Assembly (NCBI RefSeq): GCF_030160235.1
Contig: NZ_BSNY01000012.1
Coordinates: 310,001-374,000 of the forward strand
Source of the DNA: Mesorhizobium huakuii
Lineage (GTDB): Bacteria; Pseudomonadota; Alphaproteobacteria; Rhizobiales; Rhizobiaceae
Direction: 5' to 3'
DNA length: 64,000 nt
Positions within the stretch are counted from its first letter, which is position 1; every line of letters starts with the position of its first letter. Both the position numbers and the translations under genes were made by a program. Below the pieces are notes generated by a model. It was not told the DNA's origin, did not search any database, and saw only the letters and a program-made list of their open reading frames with translations. Below, in pieces: positions 1 through 8,063 of this stretch.

Positions 1-2
1 TG

Positions 3-269
3 CCGACGGTGAAGCCGGCGGTGTCGATCGTCGCCATCTTCACGGCAATCGCCGTGTGGAACGATTTCTTCTTCCCGCTGATCTTCATCTTCGACGATCG
101 CTACAAGACCGTGCCGCTGGCGATCAGCGTCTTCGTCGGCCAGTTCCGCACCGATTGGGGCCTGGTGTTCGCCTCGCTGGCGATCTCCATGGCGCCCATC
201 CTGATCATGTATTGTCTGCTGGCGCGCCAGATTCGCGAAGGCGTCGGCGCCGGGGGAGGCATGAAATGA
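3..269 (+). CDS. Carbohydrate ABC transporter permease, C-terminal part (CUT1, MalG-like)
   Basis: These are the last 88 codons of an inner-membrane permease; the start lies before the window. The visible part has two hydrophobic stretches and the usual MalG-type ending: a W-N-D-F-F-F-P-L segment, then TVPLAISVF, then a last helix closing with ARQIREGVGAG. In this family the C-terminal helices line the translocation path for a periplasmic sugar-binding protein and a UgpC/MsmK-type ATPase. Its stop codon overlaps the next start (ATGAAATGA), so it is co-transcribed with the deacetylase and kinase that follow. The substrate cannot be read from this fragment; the enzymes downstream suggest an N-acetylated sugar. 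Confidence 0.9.
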   Translation, partial: PTVKPAVSIVAIFTAIAVWNDFFFPLIFIFDDRYKTVPLAISVFVGQFRTDWGLVFASLAISMAPILIMYCLLARQIREGVGAGGGMK

Positions 270-1006
270 TCGAGGACAGGATCTACGCCGCAAGCTCCAT
301 CCTGGTGATCGGCGCGCATGCCTTCGATGCCGAGGTGATTGCCGGGCCGCTGGCGGCTGCCGCCGTCAAGCGCGGGGCCGCGGTAACGTTCCTGCACCTG
401 ACCATGGGTGAACAGGGGCACCCCTGCCTCATCCCTCAGCACTATTGCGCGCAGAAGGAAGAGGAAGCGGGCAGGGCAGCCGCGCGGCTGGGCGTCACCT
501 CGCGCAGCCTTGGCCTGCGCGATGCTTTCCTGCCTTCCAACGACGAGACGGCGCTGGAAGTATGCGACGTCATTCGCGAGCTGAAGCCCGAGATCGTCAT
601 CACCCATTGGCAAGGCAGCTGGCACAAGGACCATCGCGCCGCCGCGCATCTGACGCAGACCGGCGTCTTCTTCGCCGCCTTGCCGACCATTGCCAGCGAT
701 CACGCGGCGCACACGCCGCAACTGCTGCTGTTCGGCGAGAACTGGGAGGACGATGACGGTTTCCGCCCGGAGCATCTTGTCGACGTCAGCGACGGCTTCG
801 AAGCCTGGACCGAGGCGGTCAAGGAATATGAGCTGGCGCGGGGCTTGAGCAGCTTTCCCTATGTCGACTATTACAGCGCGCTCTACCGGCTGCGCGGCTG
901 CCTGCGCGGCACGCGCCATGCCCAGGCTTTCGCCGCGGCGTCGCATTCCTGGAATGCCGGCAGCGGACTGTTCTCGCCACCGTTCGGCAAAGAGGCGAGC
1001 CGATGA
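266..1006 (+). CDS. PIG-L/LmbE-family deacetylase with altered active-site motif
   Basis: A 246-residue protein of the PIG-L (LmbE-like) zinc deacetylase family, which removes N-acetyl groups from GlcNAc-containing substrates. The first motif, normally AHPDD, reads A17-H18-A19-F20-D21; the second metal motif is HKDH at 120-123. The His and second Asp that bind zinc in the family are kept, but the first Asp, the general base in characterised members such as MshB, is Phe20. It may therefore be inactive, use another base or have a changed reaction. The start at 266 overlaps the permease stop by 4 bases, and its own stop overlaps the ROK kinase start (ATGA). The longer upstream frame is only a shadow of the permease. 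Confidence 0.8.
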   Translation: MIEDRIYAASSILVIGAHAFDAEVIAGPLAAAAVKRGAAVTFLHLTMGEQGHPCLIPQHYCAQKEEEAGRAAARLGVTSRSLGLRDAFLPSNDETALEVCDVIRELKPEIVITHWQGSWHKDHRAAAHLTQTGVFFAALPTIASDHAAHTPQLLLFGENWEDDDGFRPEHLVDVSDGFEAWTEAVKEYELARGLSSFPYVDYYSALYRLRGCLRGTRHAQAFAAASHSWNAGSGLFSPPFGKEASR

Positions 1007-1878
1007 CGCGGGTTCTCGCCATCGATCTCGGCGGCACCAATCTGCGTGCCGCCATCTCTACCGGCGACATCAGCGCGTTGAAGGTGCTGAGCCGTGAGCC
1101 GGCACCGGCAAGCCTCGATGCTCTTGTCGCTCGCATCAACGCACTGTGCGCGGAAGCCGGCTCGGTCGAGGCGCTCGGCATCGCCGTGCCGGGGCTGGTC
1201 GAGGGTTCGGCCTGCCGCTGGATTCCCAACCTGCCATTCCTCGACGGCGTTGACCTCAAGGCCCTCTTTCCAAACCTGCGCATCGCGCTTGGCAATGACG
1301 CGCAGATCGCGCTGCTGGCGGAGGCTGTCGAAGGCAGCGCGAAAGGCATCTCGGACGCGATCCTGCTGGCCATCGGCACCGGTATCGGCTCGGCGGTGCT
1401 GGCCAATGGCCGTATCGTTGCCGGCGCGCATGGTGGCGCCTGCTCCTTCGGCTGGGCCTGCGCCGACATCAAGGACCATGGTGCGGAGCGCAGCGGCTGG
1501 CTGGAGCGCGTGGCCTCGGGCAGGGCGCTTGACGTGCTTGCCGGTCAGATCGGGCTCGCCGACAGCCGTCAGCTGATCGCCGCTGCCCGGGCCGGCGAGC
1601 TCGCTGCGCGGACCTTGCTTGAAGTGCCGGCACGCCAGCTCGGCACGGCGCTTGCCGGCGCGGTGGCGCTGCTCGATCCGCAGGTGGTGCTGATTTCAGG
1701 CGGGCTGGCCGAGGCGCTGGACGTGATGCGCCCGCCGATGCTCGCGGCGCTGCGCCGTCAATTGCCCTCGCATTTGCGCGGCATCGAGATCCAGGCCGGC
1801 CAGTTCGGCCCGGGTGCGGGACTTATAGGTGCGGCGCTGGCCGGCCGTGTGGGGGAAGGGTGGAGGCAGGTGCGATGA
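1003..1878 (+). CDS. ROK-family sugar kinase lacking the zinc motif
   Basis: A 291-residue ROK protein without an N-terminal helix-turn-helix, so a kinase and not a regulator. It starts with the phosphate-binding motif DLGGTNLR (residues 7-14), has GNDAQIALLAE with the expected catalytic Asp, then the AIGTGIGS and ISGGLAE glycine-rich segments. The CxCGxxGCxE zinc motif of most ROK kinases is absent; the equivalent region reads GGACSFGWAC. Family members phosphorylate glucose, GlcNAc, ManNAc or allose. Placed after a permease and a deacetylase-like gene, an amino-sugar substrate is the simplest inference. It overlaps both neighbours by four bases (ATGA), so translation is probably coupled. 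Confidence 0.82.
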   Translation: MTRVLAIDLGGTNLRAAISTGDISALKVLSREPAPASLDALVARINALCAEAGSVEALGIAVPGLVEGSACRWIPNLPFLDGVDLKALFPNLRIALGNDAQIALLAEAVEGSAKGISDAILLAIGTGIGSAVLANGRIVAGAHGGACSFGWACADIKDHGAERSGWLERVASGRALDVLAGQIGLADSRQLIAAARAGELAARTLLEVPARQLGTALAGAVALLDPQVVLISGGLAEALDVMRPPMLAALRRQLPSHLRGIEIQAGQFGPGAGLIGAALAGRVGEGWRQVR

Positions 1879-2645
1879 GCGAAGCGAGCTTTCAGCAGCC
1901 GGACCGCAGACGGCCGGAGCCGCTCTGGTATCAGGTGGAGGAGGCGATCCGCGCCATCGTCAAGAGCGGCGAATGGGCAACGGGCGACCAGATTCCGGCC
2001 GAAGAAAGGCTGTGCGCGCTGTTCGGCGTGAGCCGCATCACCTTGCGCCATGCCCTGCGCAATCTCGAGGAGGCCGGGCTGCTGCGACGCGAACATGGCC
2101 GCGGCACCTTCGTGCGCTCGACCACGCTGGTCGCTGGCACCCGCGAGCTGACCAGCTTCACCCAGGAGATGGGTAATATGGGCGTGGTCGCCGGCTCGCG
2201 CCTGCTCGATTGCAGCCTGACCACGGCCAATGCCGCCGCCGCCGGCGCGCTGGAGATCGAGGAGGGCGATCCGGTGGTGCGCATCCGGCGCCTGCGGCTC
2301 GGCAACAATGAGCCGATCGGCATACAGACGGCACAGCTGTCGGCCGTGCGCGTGCCGGGCTTCCTCGACGCTGGCCTGCTGCAGGGATCGCTCTACGAGG
2401 CGCTGGAGCGCCACTACGGCATCGTGCCGGTGGCCGCGCGGGAGAACTACCGCGTCGGTGCCGTCGGCGCGGCGGATGCCGAACTGCTCGATCTTCCGGC
2501 CGGCAGCCCCGCTTTCGTCGTCGAGCGCATCACCACAGATGAGCGCGGCCCGTTCGAATTCACCGTCTCGATCATGCGGGGCGACCGCTACGAAATCCGT
2601 TCGACGCTGCGCGCCGGCCGCGTCCCGTCAACCCCCAGAAGCTGA
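1875..2645 (+). CDS. GntR-family transcriptional regulator, HutC/UTRA type
   Basis: A 256-residue DNA-binding protein. Residues about 15-80 form the GntR winged helix-turn-helix (LWYQVEEAIRAIVKSGEW, then FGVSRITLRHALRNLEEAG and RREHGRGTFV). The rest fits the UTRA ligand-binding domain with its conserved end EFTVSIMRGDRYEI. In NagR/YvoA-type members this domain senses GlcN-6-P or GlcNAc-6-P, which would suit the surrounding genes. I chose the ATG at 1875 because it gives an ATGA overlap with the kinase; a GTG five codons earlier is possible. As the fourth visible gene of the operon it probably controls its own unit. Confidence 0.88.
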   Translation: MSEASFQQPDRRRPEPLWYQVEEAIRAIVKSGEWATGDQIPAEERLCALFGVSRITLRHALRNLEEAGLLRREHGRGTFVRSTTLVAGTRELTSFTQEMGNMGVVAGSRLLDCSLTTANAAAAGALEIEEGDPVVRIRRLRLGNNEPIGIQTAQLSAVRVPGFLDAGLLQGSLYEALERHYGIVPVAARENYRVGAVGAADAELLDLPAGSPAFVVERITTDERGPFEFTVSIMRGDRYEIRSTLRAGRVPSTPRS

Positions 2646-2681
2646 TCCTTTCCAAGCCTAGATATCAACAGGAGTACCCAA

Positions 2682-3473
2682 GTGTCCGATCTCTACATTC
2701 ACCGTCTCACCGCCCTTATCGACCAGGCGGCAAAAGCCAATGAAGAGGCCTTTGGCCAGGCCGCCAGCCGCTTTGCCGACTCGCTCGAAGGCGGCGGGCT
2801 GGTCCATCTCTACGGTTCGGGCCATTCGGTGCTGCCGGTTCAGGAAGTGTTCCCGCGCTATGGCAGTTATGTCGGCTTCAACCCGCTGACCGACCCGCGT
2901 GTCATGTGGCACAACGTGCTCGGCGCGGGCGGTGTGCGCGAGCTTTTGTGGCTGGAGCGGACGGAGAAATACGCCGAGAAATTCCTCGACCACCAGCCGC
3001 TCAACAAGGGCGATTCGATCATCATCTTCGGCCATAGCGGTCGCAATTCCTCCGGCATCGACACCGCGCTCTATGCGAAAAAACGCGGCATCTTCGTCGT
3101 CGCGGTGACCAGCAAGAACAATCTCGACAAGCCTGCGACGCACTCCTCCGGCAAGCGGCTGGCCGATGCGGCGGACCTCGTTATCGACACGTGTTCGCCG
3201 ATCGAGGACGCCATCGTGCCGATCGAAGGCTGGAGCCGTCCTGTGTCGGGCTCGTCGACGGTGCTCGCCATGATCCTGGCGCACGAACTGATCGCACGCA
3301 CCGCCGAGCAGCTCGCCAGGCGCGGCATCGAACTGCCGGTCTTTGCCTCGCCGACGATATCAGGCGTGACGCTGCACGACACCGACGTCATCTATGGCGT
3401 CTACCGCGAACGCATGCTGGAAGCGCAGAAGAAGCACCTGCCGACCTTCCAGGCGACGATGCGCGGCGAATGA
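2682..3473 (+). CDS. SIS-domain sugar-phosphate-binding protein (UPF0309-like)
   Basis: A 263-residue cytoplasmic protein with a single SIS (sugar isomerase) domain. The phosphosugar-binding signatures are visible as LYGSGHSVLP near residue 45 and IIFGHSGRNSSGI near 112, followed by VVAVTSK. It resembles the UPF0309 group, often found beside amino-sugar ABC operons but without a proven reaction. The start is GTG, preceded by a clear CAGGAG ribosome-binding site at about 2669-2674. The gap to the GntR gene is 36 bases, so it likely closes the same operon; a strong hairpin follows. Isomerase or sensor roles are both possible. Confidence 0.8.
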   Translation: MSDLYIHRLTALIDQAAKANEEAFGQAASRFADSLEGGGLVHLYGSGHSVLPVQEVFPRYGSYVGFNPLTDPRVMWHNVLGAGGVRELLWLERTEKYAEKFLDHQPLNKGDSIIIFGHSGRNSSGIDTALYAKKRGIFVVAVTSKNNLDKPATHSSGKRLADAADLVIDTCSPIEDAIVPIEGWSRPVSGSSTVLAMILAHELIARTAEQLARRGIELPVFASPTISGVTLHDTDVIYGVYRERMLEAQKKHLPTFQATMRGE

Positions 3474-3482
3474 TATCCCGAG

Positions 3483-3507
3483 ATCGGGGAGGCAATGCCT
3501 CCCCGAT
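3483..3507. terminator. Perfect 11-bp stem hairpin between convergent genes
   Basis: ATCGGGGAGGC and GCCTCCCCGAT pair perfectly around an AAT loop, ten bases after the SIS gene and 70 bases from the end of the convergent gatZ. No T-tract follows on either strand, so it may act as a bidirectional stem stabilising 3' ends more than as a classical intrinsic terminator. Confidence 0.65.
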
Positions 3508-3576
3508 GCGCACCGCGATCAGGCAGCCCGTCTAACGACTGGGCGCTGGTCTTGCTGACGAAGCCGTAACCGGCGA

Positions 3577-4860
3577 TCAGCTGGTTGCGCTGGCGTAGAT
3601 GTCGAGAACTTTCGCCACGCTGGCGATCAGCAATGCCCCGGCTTTTGGCGCGACCGACCCGTTCGCCACAGCGCCGTCGAGGCGGCCGAGATACTGACTG
3701 ATGAGGGGCAGGGGGATGTCGCGGTCGCCAAGCGCCTGCAACAGCGCGTCGGTGGCGTGCTGGGCTGCCGGCGCCGGCCAGTAATAGCGGATGCGGTCGC
3801 TGTAGGAGAAATGGCGTTCGATGCGCTGTTCAGCCTCCGAGCCGTGATAGTAGTTCTTCCAATTGCCCGGCGCCGCCAGCATGACGCGCTCCATCGCCGC
3901 CGGCAGGCCTTCGCGCGCCGGGTCGGGAGCCAGAATGTCGGCGATATGGCTCAGGCCATATAATGCTTCGCGCAGCGCGAAGGTCAGCCACGGCCCGACC
4001 TTGAGGATGGCGAAGCCATCATCGACCAACGCGGTCAGGGCCGAGGCCGGCTGATAGTCGGTCGAATGCGCCTCGAAGACGAATTGCGGCAGATCGCGCA
4101 ACGTGCCGGCCAACGCCTGCGCGCGGTCCGGTTGGTAGGTGATCACTTCGGCATTGCCGAATTCGACGCCCGGCTGCACGACGACGCCGAGCGTGCGCGA
4201 AAAGGCCCGGTCGAGACCTCGCCGGCTGAAGGCATCGCGGTGGATACGCACTGTCTCTCGTGCCGCCTCGGGCGTCGTCACCGCCAGATGGTCCATCGCT
4301 TCCAGGGCGCCGCCCGGCACGGGCACTTCGGTGCCGATGACGTAGACAGGCTTGGTGCCGCCCACTCGTTCAACGGCGGCCTCCGCCACCTCGGCCAGTT
4401 CGGCGGCGCGCGCGGCGATCGTTGCATCGGGCGGTGCGGCGCCTTCGCCGGCGCAGCCCATGCTGGCGTCGAGGTGGACCTTGGTGAAGCCGGCCTCGGC
4501 ATAGGCGTCGACCATGCGCGAAGCCCTGGCCATCGCCTCGGGCGCCGGCAGGTGCTTCCATGGATTGGGGCCGAGATGGTCGCCGCCGAGCACCAGCCTG
4601 TCGAGGGAAAAGCCGACCTTGCCGGCGATCGTCTCGACGAAGCGGCGGAAATCCGCCGGTGTCATGCCGGTATAGCCGCCTTCGTGGTTCACCTGGTTGC
4701 AGGTGGCCTCGATCAGCACGTCGGTTTCGCGCGCCTTGCCGTGGCGCAGTGCTGCTTCGATGACCAGCGGATGGGCAGAGCAGATCGAGGCGATGCCGCA
4801 GCGTTCGCCGGCCGCACGACGCGCCGCGATGGCAGCCAGCCTGTCCGTCGCCTGGCTCAT
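3577..4860 (-). CDS. gatZ: GatZ/KbaZ-family tagatose-phosphate protein
   Basis: A 427-residue TIM-barrel protein of the GatZ/KbaZ family, first described as the partner subunit of class II D-tagatose-1,6-bisphosphate aldolase. Recognisable segments are GIASICSAHPLVIEAAL near the N-terminus, IEATCNQVNHEGGYTGM, LGGDHLGPNPW and VHLDASMGC. From memory, GatZ homologues in Agrobacterium polyol pathways epimerise tagatose-6-phosphate to fructose-6-phosphate at C4 without a GatY partner. No gatY-like gene is visible here and a sugar kinase precedes it, which favours the epimerase role. Start and kinase stop overlap (ATGA), so the two are translationally coupled. Confidence 0.85.
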   Translation of the reverse strand: MSQATDRLAAIAARRAAGERCGIASICSAHPLVIEAALRHGKARETDVLIEATCNQVNHEGGYTGMTPADFRRFVETIAGKVGFSLDRLVLGGDHLGPNPWKHLPAPEAMARASRMVDAYAEAGFTKVHLDASMGCAGEGAAPPDATIAARAAELAEVAEAAVERVGGTKPVYVIGTEVPVPGGALEAMDHLAVTTPEAARETVRIHRDAFSRRGLDRAFSRTLGVVVQPGVEFGNAEVITYQPDRAQALAGTLRDLPQFVFEAHSTDYQPASALTALVDDGFAILKVGPWLTFALREALYGLSHIADILAPDPAREGLPAAMERVMLAAPGNWKNYYHGSEAEQRIERHFSYSDRIRYYWPAPAAQHATDALLQALGDRDIPLPLISQYLGRLDGAVANGSVAPKAGALLIASVAKVLDIYASATS

Positions 4861-5810
4861 ATCGGCGTCCCGGTCCGCGCGGTCGCGACGAAGGCCTCGA
4901 CCGTGGCAAGCGAGGCGATGCCCTCCATCGGTCCCTTCTTCGTCACCGCCAGCGCGCCGCAGCCATTGGCAATGCGCAGCGCCTTTTCCGGCGTTTCTCC
5001 GCGCAGCCAGAAGGAGACGAAGGCCGCCGCAAAACAGTCGCCGGCGCCGGTCGGATCGATTTCGTCGACGACGAAGCCGGGTGACGCGGTGCGTCCAGTC
5101 TTGTCGTAGTGAACGGCACCTTGCGCGCCTTTCTTGATGACCACGGCGGAGATACCGTGGTCCAGCATTTCACGCACCGCTCTCTCTTCGTCGGCCGCCT
5201 TGGCGAAGATGAACAGTTCCGGCCCGCTCGGCAGGAAGACATCGGTCTTCGACAGCACGAAATGCAGCGCGTCGCGCATGCCCGGCAGATCGAGCATCTC
5301 CTTGCGGATGTTGGGGTCGAAGGAAACCGTGCCGCCGCGCGCCTTGACCGCTTCGATCCCGGCGCGCGCCACCTCGATCACCTCTGGCGAGAACAGCGAG
5401 GTGCCCATGACATGGAAATGGTCGGCGCTGGCCAGCAGCGTGCGCGCCTCGGCGCCGATCTCGATCAGGCCGGCGGCACTGTGCTTGATGTTGTAGACGA
5501 AATGCCGGCTGCCATCGGTCTCGTAGGTGACGAAGGCCGAGCCCGTCGCGGCGCCCCGGTGGACCTTGATGGCCGAGATGTCGGCGCCGTCGGCGCGCAG
5601 GCGCTCGATGTTCAAACGGCCGAAATCGTCGTCGCCGACGGCCGCGATCAGGCCAGCCGGCTGGCCGAGCCGCGCCGCCTGGTCGATGAAGATCGCCGGC
5701 GCGCCTGACGGAAACGGGCCGACCAGCGGGCCGGGGGCAAGGAAACTCTGGCCGATCCGCTCGGCCATGATCTCGACCAGGATCTCGCCGGCGCAAACCA
5801 GTTTCTTCAT
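4857..5810 (-). CDS. PfkB-family sugar kinase, probably tagatose kinase
   Basis: A 317-residue ribokinase-fold kinase. It begins MKKLVCAGEILVEIMAERIG and carries the PfkB signature DPTGAGDCFAAAF with the catalytic Asp in GAGD. I chose the ATG at 5810 because a GGTGAGGAT ribosome-binding site directly precedes it; the frame stays open 22 codons further up without support. The ATGA overlap with gatZ makes a two-gene operon that would phosphorylate a ketohexose and isomerise the product into glycolysis. Tagatose is inferred from GatZ; fructose or another ketose is not excluded. A putative LacI operator lies about 100 bases upstream. Confidence 0.85.
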   Translation of the reverse strand: MKKLVCAGEILVEIMAERIGQSFLAPGPLVGPFPSGAPAIFIDQAARLGQPAGLIAAVGDDDFGRLNIERLRADGADISAIKVHRGAATGSAFVTYETDGSRHFVYNIKHSAAGLIEIGAEARTLLASADHFHVMGTSLFSPEVIEVARAGIEAVKARGGTVSFDPNIRKEMLDLPGMRDALHFVLSKTDVFLPSGPELFIFAKAADEERAVREMLDHGISAVVIKKGAQGAVHYDKTGRTASPGFVVDEIDPTGAGDCFAAAFVSFWLRGETPEKALRIANGCGALAVTKKGPMEGIASLATVEAFVATARTGTPI

Positions 5811-5913
5811 ATCCTCACCATTGCCGGATGGTTGGCGGCCGGTTGCCGAGCGCCCTTCCATGACATGCCGCTTCAAAACCTAAGTCGCGGCTTTTGGAGC
5901 GTCAATAAATAAT

Positions 5914-5926
5914 TTGACGCGCGCAA
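5914..5926. promoter_or_regulatory. Candidate LacI-family operator 1
   Basis: TTGACGCGCGCAA in the divergent gap between the kinase-gatZ operon and the LacI gene. Nearly the same 13-mer (TTGACGCGCGTAA) occurs at 9307-9319 before the Gfo/Idh gene, in the same orientation relative to its operon. The CG-centred core fits LacI-family operators. Other inverted repeats lie close by: GTCAA/TTGAC across 5901-5918 and TTGCGTT/AACGCAA at about 5932-5953. Confidence 0.5.
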
Positions 5927-6069
5927 CTCTTTTGCGTTGTACTGGAAACGCAAGAAATTTGACTGAACAAATTCGGTCAAGCAATGCTGCCTCACGGCAA
6001 CGGCCGCAAGACTGATTCTGGCCCGACCGGGAAGGTTGGCGGGCGCGGGCAAAGGGGCTGGACATATCG

Positions 6070-7104
6070 ATGGCGGAGAAGACCCACCGCACGATGGATG
6101 ATTTCGCTAGGGCGTCCGGCGTGTCGCGACCGACCCTGTCGAAGTATTTCGACGATCCGGCCAGTGTTAAGCCGGCGACGCGGGCGCGCATCGAGGCGGC
6201 GCTGCGATCCTCGGACTATCAGCCGAACGTTTTCGCGCGCAATCTCAACCGCAAGCGCACCCGCAATGTCGGCATCGTCGTGCCGGCGCTCACCGATCCG
6301 TTCTACGCCGAGATGGTCAGTCGCATCGAGTTGCGCTGCCGCGACGAAGGTTTCTGGCCGATCGTCATCTCCTCGCATGGGTCGCCGAAGCTGGAGGCCG
6401 AATCGGTCAGGACGTTGATGTCGCTGAAGGTCGCCGGCGCCATCATCGCTCCGCTGGGGTTGGTCTCCGAACCCGGTGTCTTCGAGCGGATGAGCGAGGA
6501 CATTCCGATCGTCTATTTCGATACCTATATCGAGGGCGATACGCCTTTCGTCGGCAACGACAACCACCAGAGCACGTCGACCATCGTCGACTATCTCTGC
6601 CGGTCCGGCGAACCGCCTGCCTATGTCGACATTCCGCACGTGAACCACAATTCCGGCGAGCGCCTGCAGAGCTATATCGACACGATGCGGGCCGCCGGCC
6701 TGGAACCCGTCGTGCTCAAGGCAGCGGGCGATTACAGCTGGGATTTTGAGCGCATCGGCCATGAATGGATGGACAGGACGCTCGAGACAGGCGGCCTGCC
6801 GGCGCGCACGCTGCTGTGCGCCAACGACCGTCTCGCGTTCGGCGTCATGGCGGCGGCCTTCTCACGCGGGCTGAAGATCGGCCGCAGGGCCGATTGCGAT
6901 TTCCGGGTCGCCGCCCATGACGATCATCCGCTGAGCCGCTACACCTGCCCGGCGCTGACCACGATGGCGCAGGATTTCGCCGCCATGGCCGGCCGCAGCG
7001 TCGAGATCCTGCTGGCCTTGCTGGATGAGGCCGATTCACCCAGCCAGGGTCTGGCGCGCAACGTCAAGCTCGGCGCGACGCTGGTGATGCGTCAGTCGGC
7101 CTGA
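6070..7104 (+). CDS. LacI-family transcriptional regulator
   Basis: A 344-residue repressor-type protein. Residues 9-60 form the LacI helix-turn-helix and hinge ([20 protein letters not shown], then [12 protein letters not shown]), followed by a periplasmic-binding-protein-like sensor domain starting [17 protein letters not shown]. It is transcribed away from the kinase-gatZ operon across a 259-base gap that holds an operator-like 13-mer, and a matching site precedes the Gfo/Idh gene. It is therefore the likely controller of both minus-strand units. The last 13 bases overlap the convergent esterase gene. The ligand is unknown; a sugar or polyol of the tagatose route is inferred. Confidence 0.9.
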   Translation: MAEKTHRTMDDFARASGVSRPTLSKYFDDPASVKPATRARIEAALRSSDYQPNVFARNLNRKRTRNVGIVVPALTDPFYAEMVSRIELRCRDEGFWPIVISSHGSPKLEAESVRTLMSLKVAGAIIAPLGLVSEPGVFERMSEDIPIVYFDTYIEGDTPFVGNDNHQSTSTIVDYLCRSGEPPAYVDIPHVNHNSGERLQSYIDTMRAAGLEPVVLKAAGDYSWDFERIGHEWMDRTLETGGLPARTLLCANDRLAFGVMAAAFSRGLKIGRRADCDFRVAAHDDHPLSRYTCPALTTMAQDFAAMAGRSVEILLALLDEADSPSQGLARNVKLGATLVMRQSA

Positions 7105-8040
7105 ACACGCGTCTGCAATTGCAGCCAGGCCGCCGCCTCGCTCACCGCTTGCCGCGCCGCCAGTATATGGCGTCCCATCGAGACGACGCCGTGGATCTGG
7201 CCCGGCCAGGGCCGCAGGACCAGCGGCACGCCTTCGGCACGCAGGCGCTCGGCATAGGCCGCACCTTCGTCGGCAAGAATGTCATGGCCGGCGATCACGA
7301 CGAATGCAGGTGCCGCGCCGGCAAGGCTTGATGACAGCAGCGGCGAGACGCGCCAGTCCATAATGTCGTCCGGCGTCCGCACATAGTGGTCGCGGAACCA
7401 GGCCATGGTGGCGGCGGTGAGCCCGAAGCCGTCGCCGAAACGCCGGTAGCTGTCCGCCGTCTGGCGGGCATCGGTGTTTGGGTAGATCAGGATCTGCGCG
7501 GCAAGCCGGGGTACCAGCCCGTCACGGGCAAGCAACGCCAGAACGGCGGCAAGGTTGCCGCCGGCGCTGTCGCCGGCGACGCTGGTGCGGGCCGGGTCGA
7601 TGCCCAGTTCGCCGGCATTCTCAGCCATGAAGCGGAGCGCCGCCATGCAATCCTCGAGCCCGGCGGGGAATTTGTGCTCCGGCGCCAGCCGGTAATCGGG
7701 GCAGACCACGACGGCATTGCCCAGATTGGCCAGCCATCGGCAGATCTCGTCATGCGAGGAGAGATTGCCGACGACCCAGCCGCCGCCATGCAGATAGAGC
7801 ACCGCGCGCGCCCCGGTGCGCGGCGCGCCGATGCCGCGATGGACGCGGAGCGTGACCGGGCCGTTCAGCCCGTCGATCTCTTGCTGCAAGGTCCGCAACC
7901 GGCTCGTGTTCGCCCTGCTGTGTCGGGAACGAAGCGTTGTAGGCGGCCCGCGCCGCCGCCACGCTGCCGTTTTCGAATGGCTCGCCATCGGCCGCACGGC
8001 CGATTTCAAGGGCGCGCAAAGCATCAGGGTCGAGCGTCAT
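7092..8040 (-). pseudogene. HSL-type alpha/beta-hydrolase (esterase), frameshifted near the N-terminus
   Basis: A hormone-sensitive-lipase-family esterase split across two frames. The N-terminus ([20 protein letters not shown] through EPVADLAA) reads in one frame from 8040. The rest, from [16 protein letters not shown] onward, reads in another and holds the whole active site: oxyanion motif LHGGGW, nucleophile elbow GDSAGGN, Asp in GHDILAD and His in GQIHG. The shift is at about 7881-7882, where one extra base (T in CTCTTGCTG, plus strand) would restore a continuous protein of about 315 residues if removed. No slippery heptamer is evident, so a decayed gene or sequencing error is likelier than programmed shifting. 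GGAG precedes the ATG at 8040. Confidence 0.75.
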
Positions 8041-8063
8041 CGCCATCTCCATCATGGCCGCGC

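Noticed and set aside
4066-5109. Plus-strand open frame of 347 codons over gatZ and the kinase
   Set aside because: It runs against two coupled genes with strong family motifs and shows no recognisable domain.
7870-7900. Programmed ribosomal frameshift in the esterase
   Set aside because: No slippery heptamer or downstream pseudoknot is visible, and the family does not use frameshifting; an indel is simpler.
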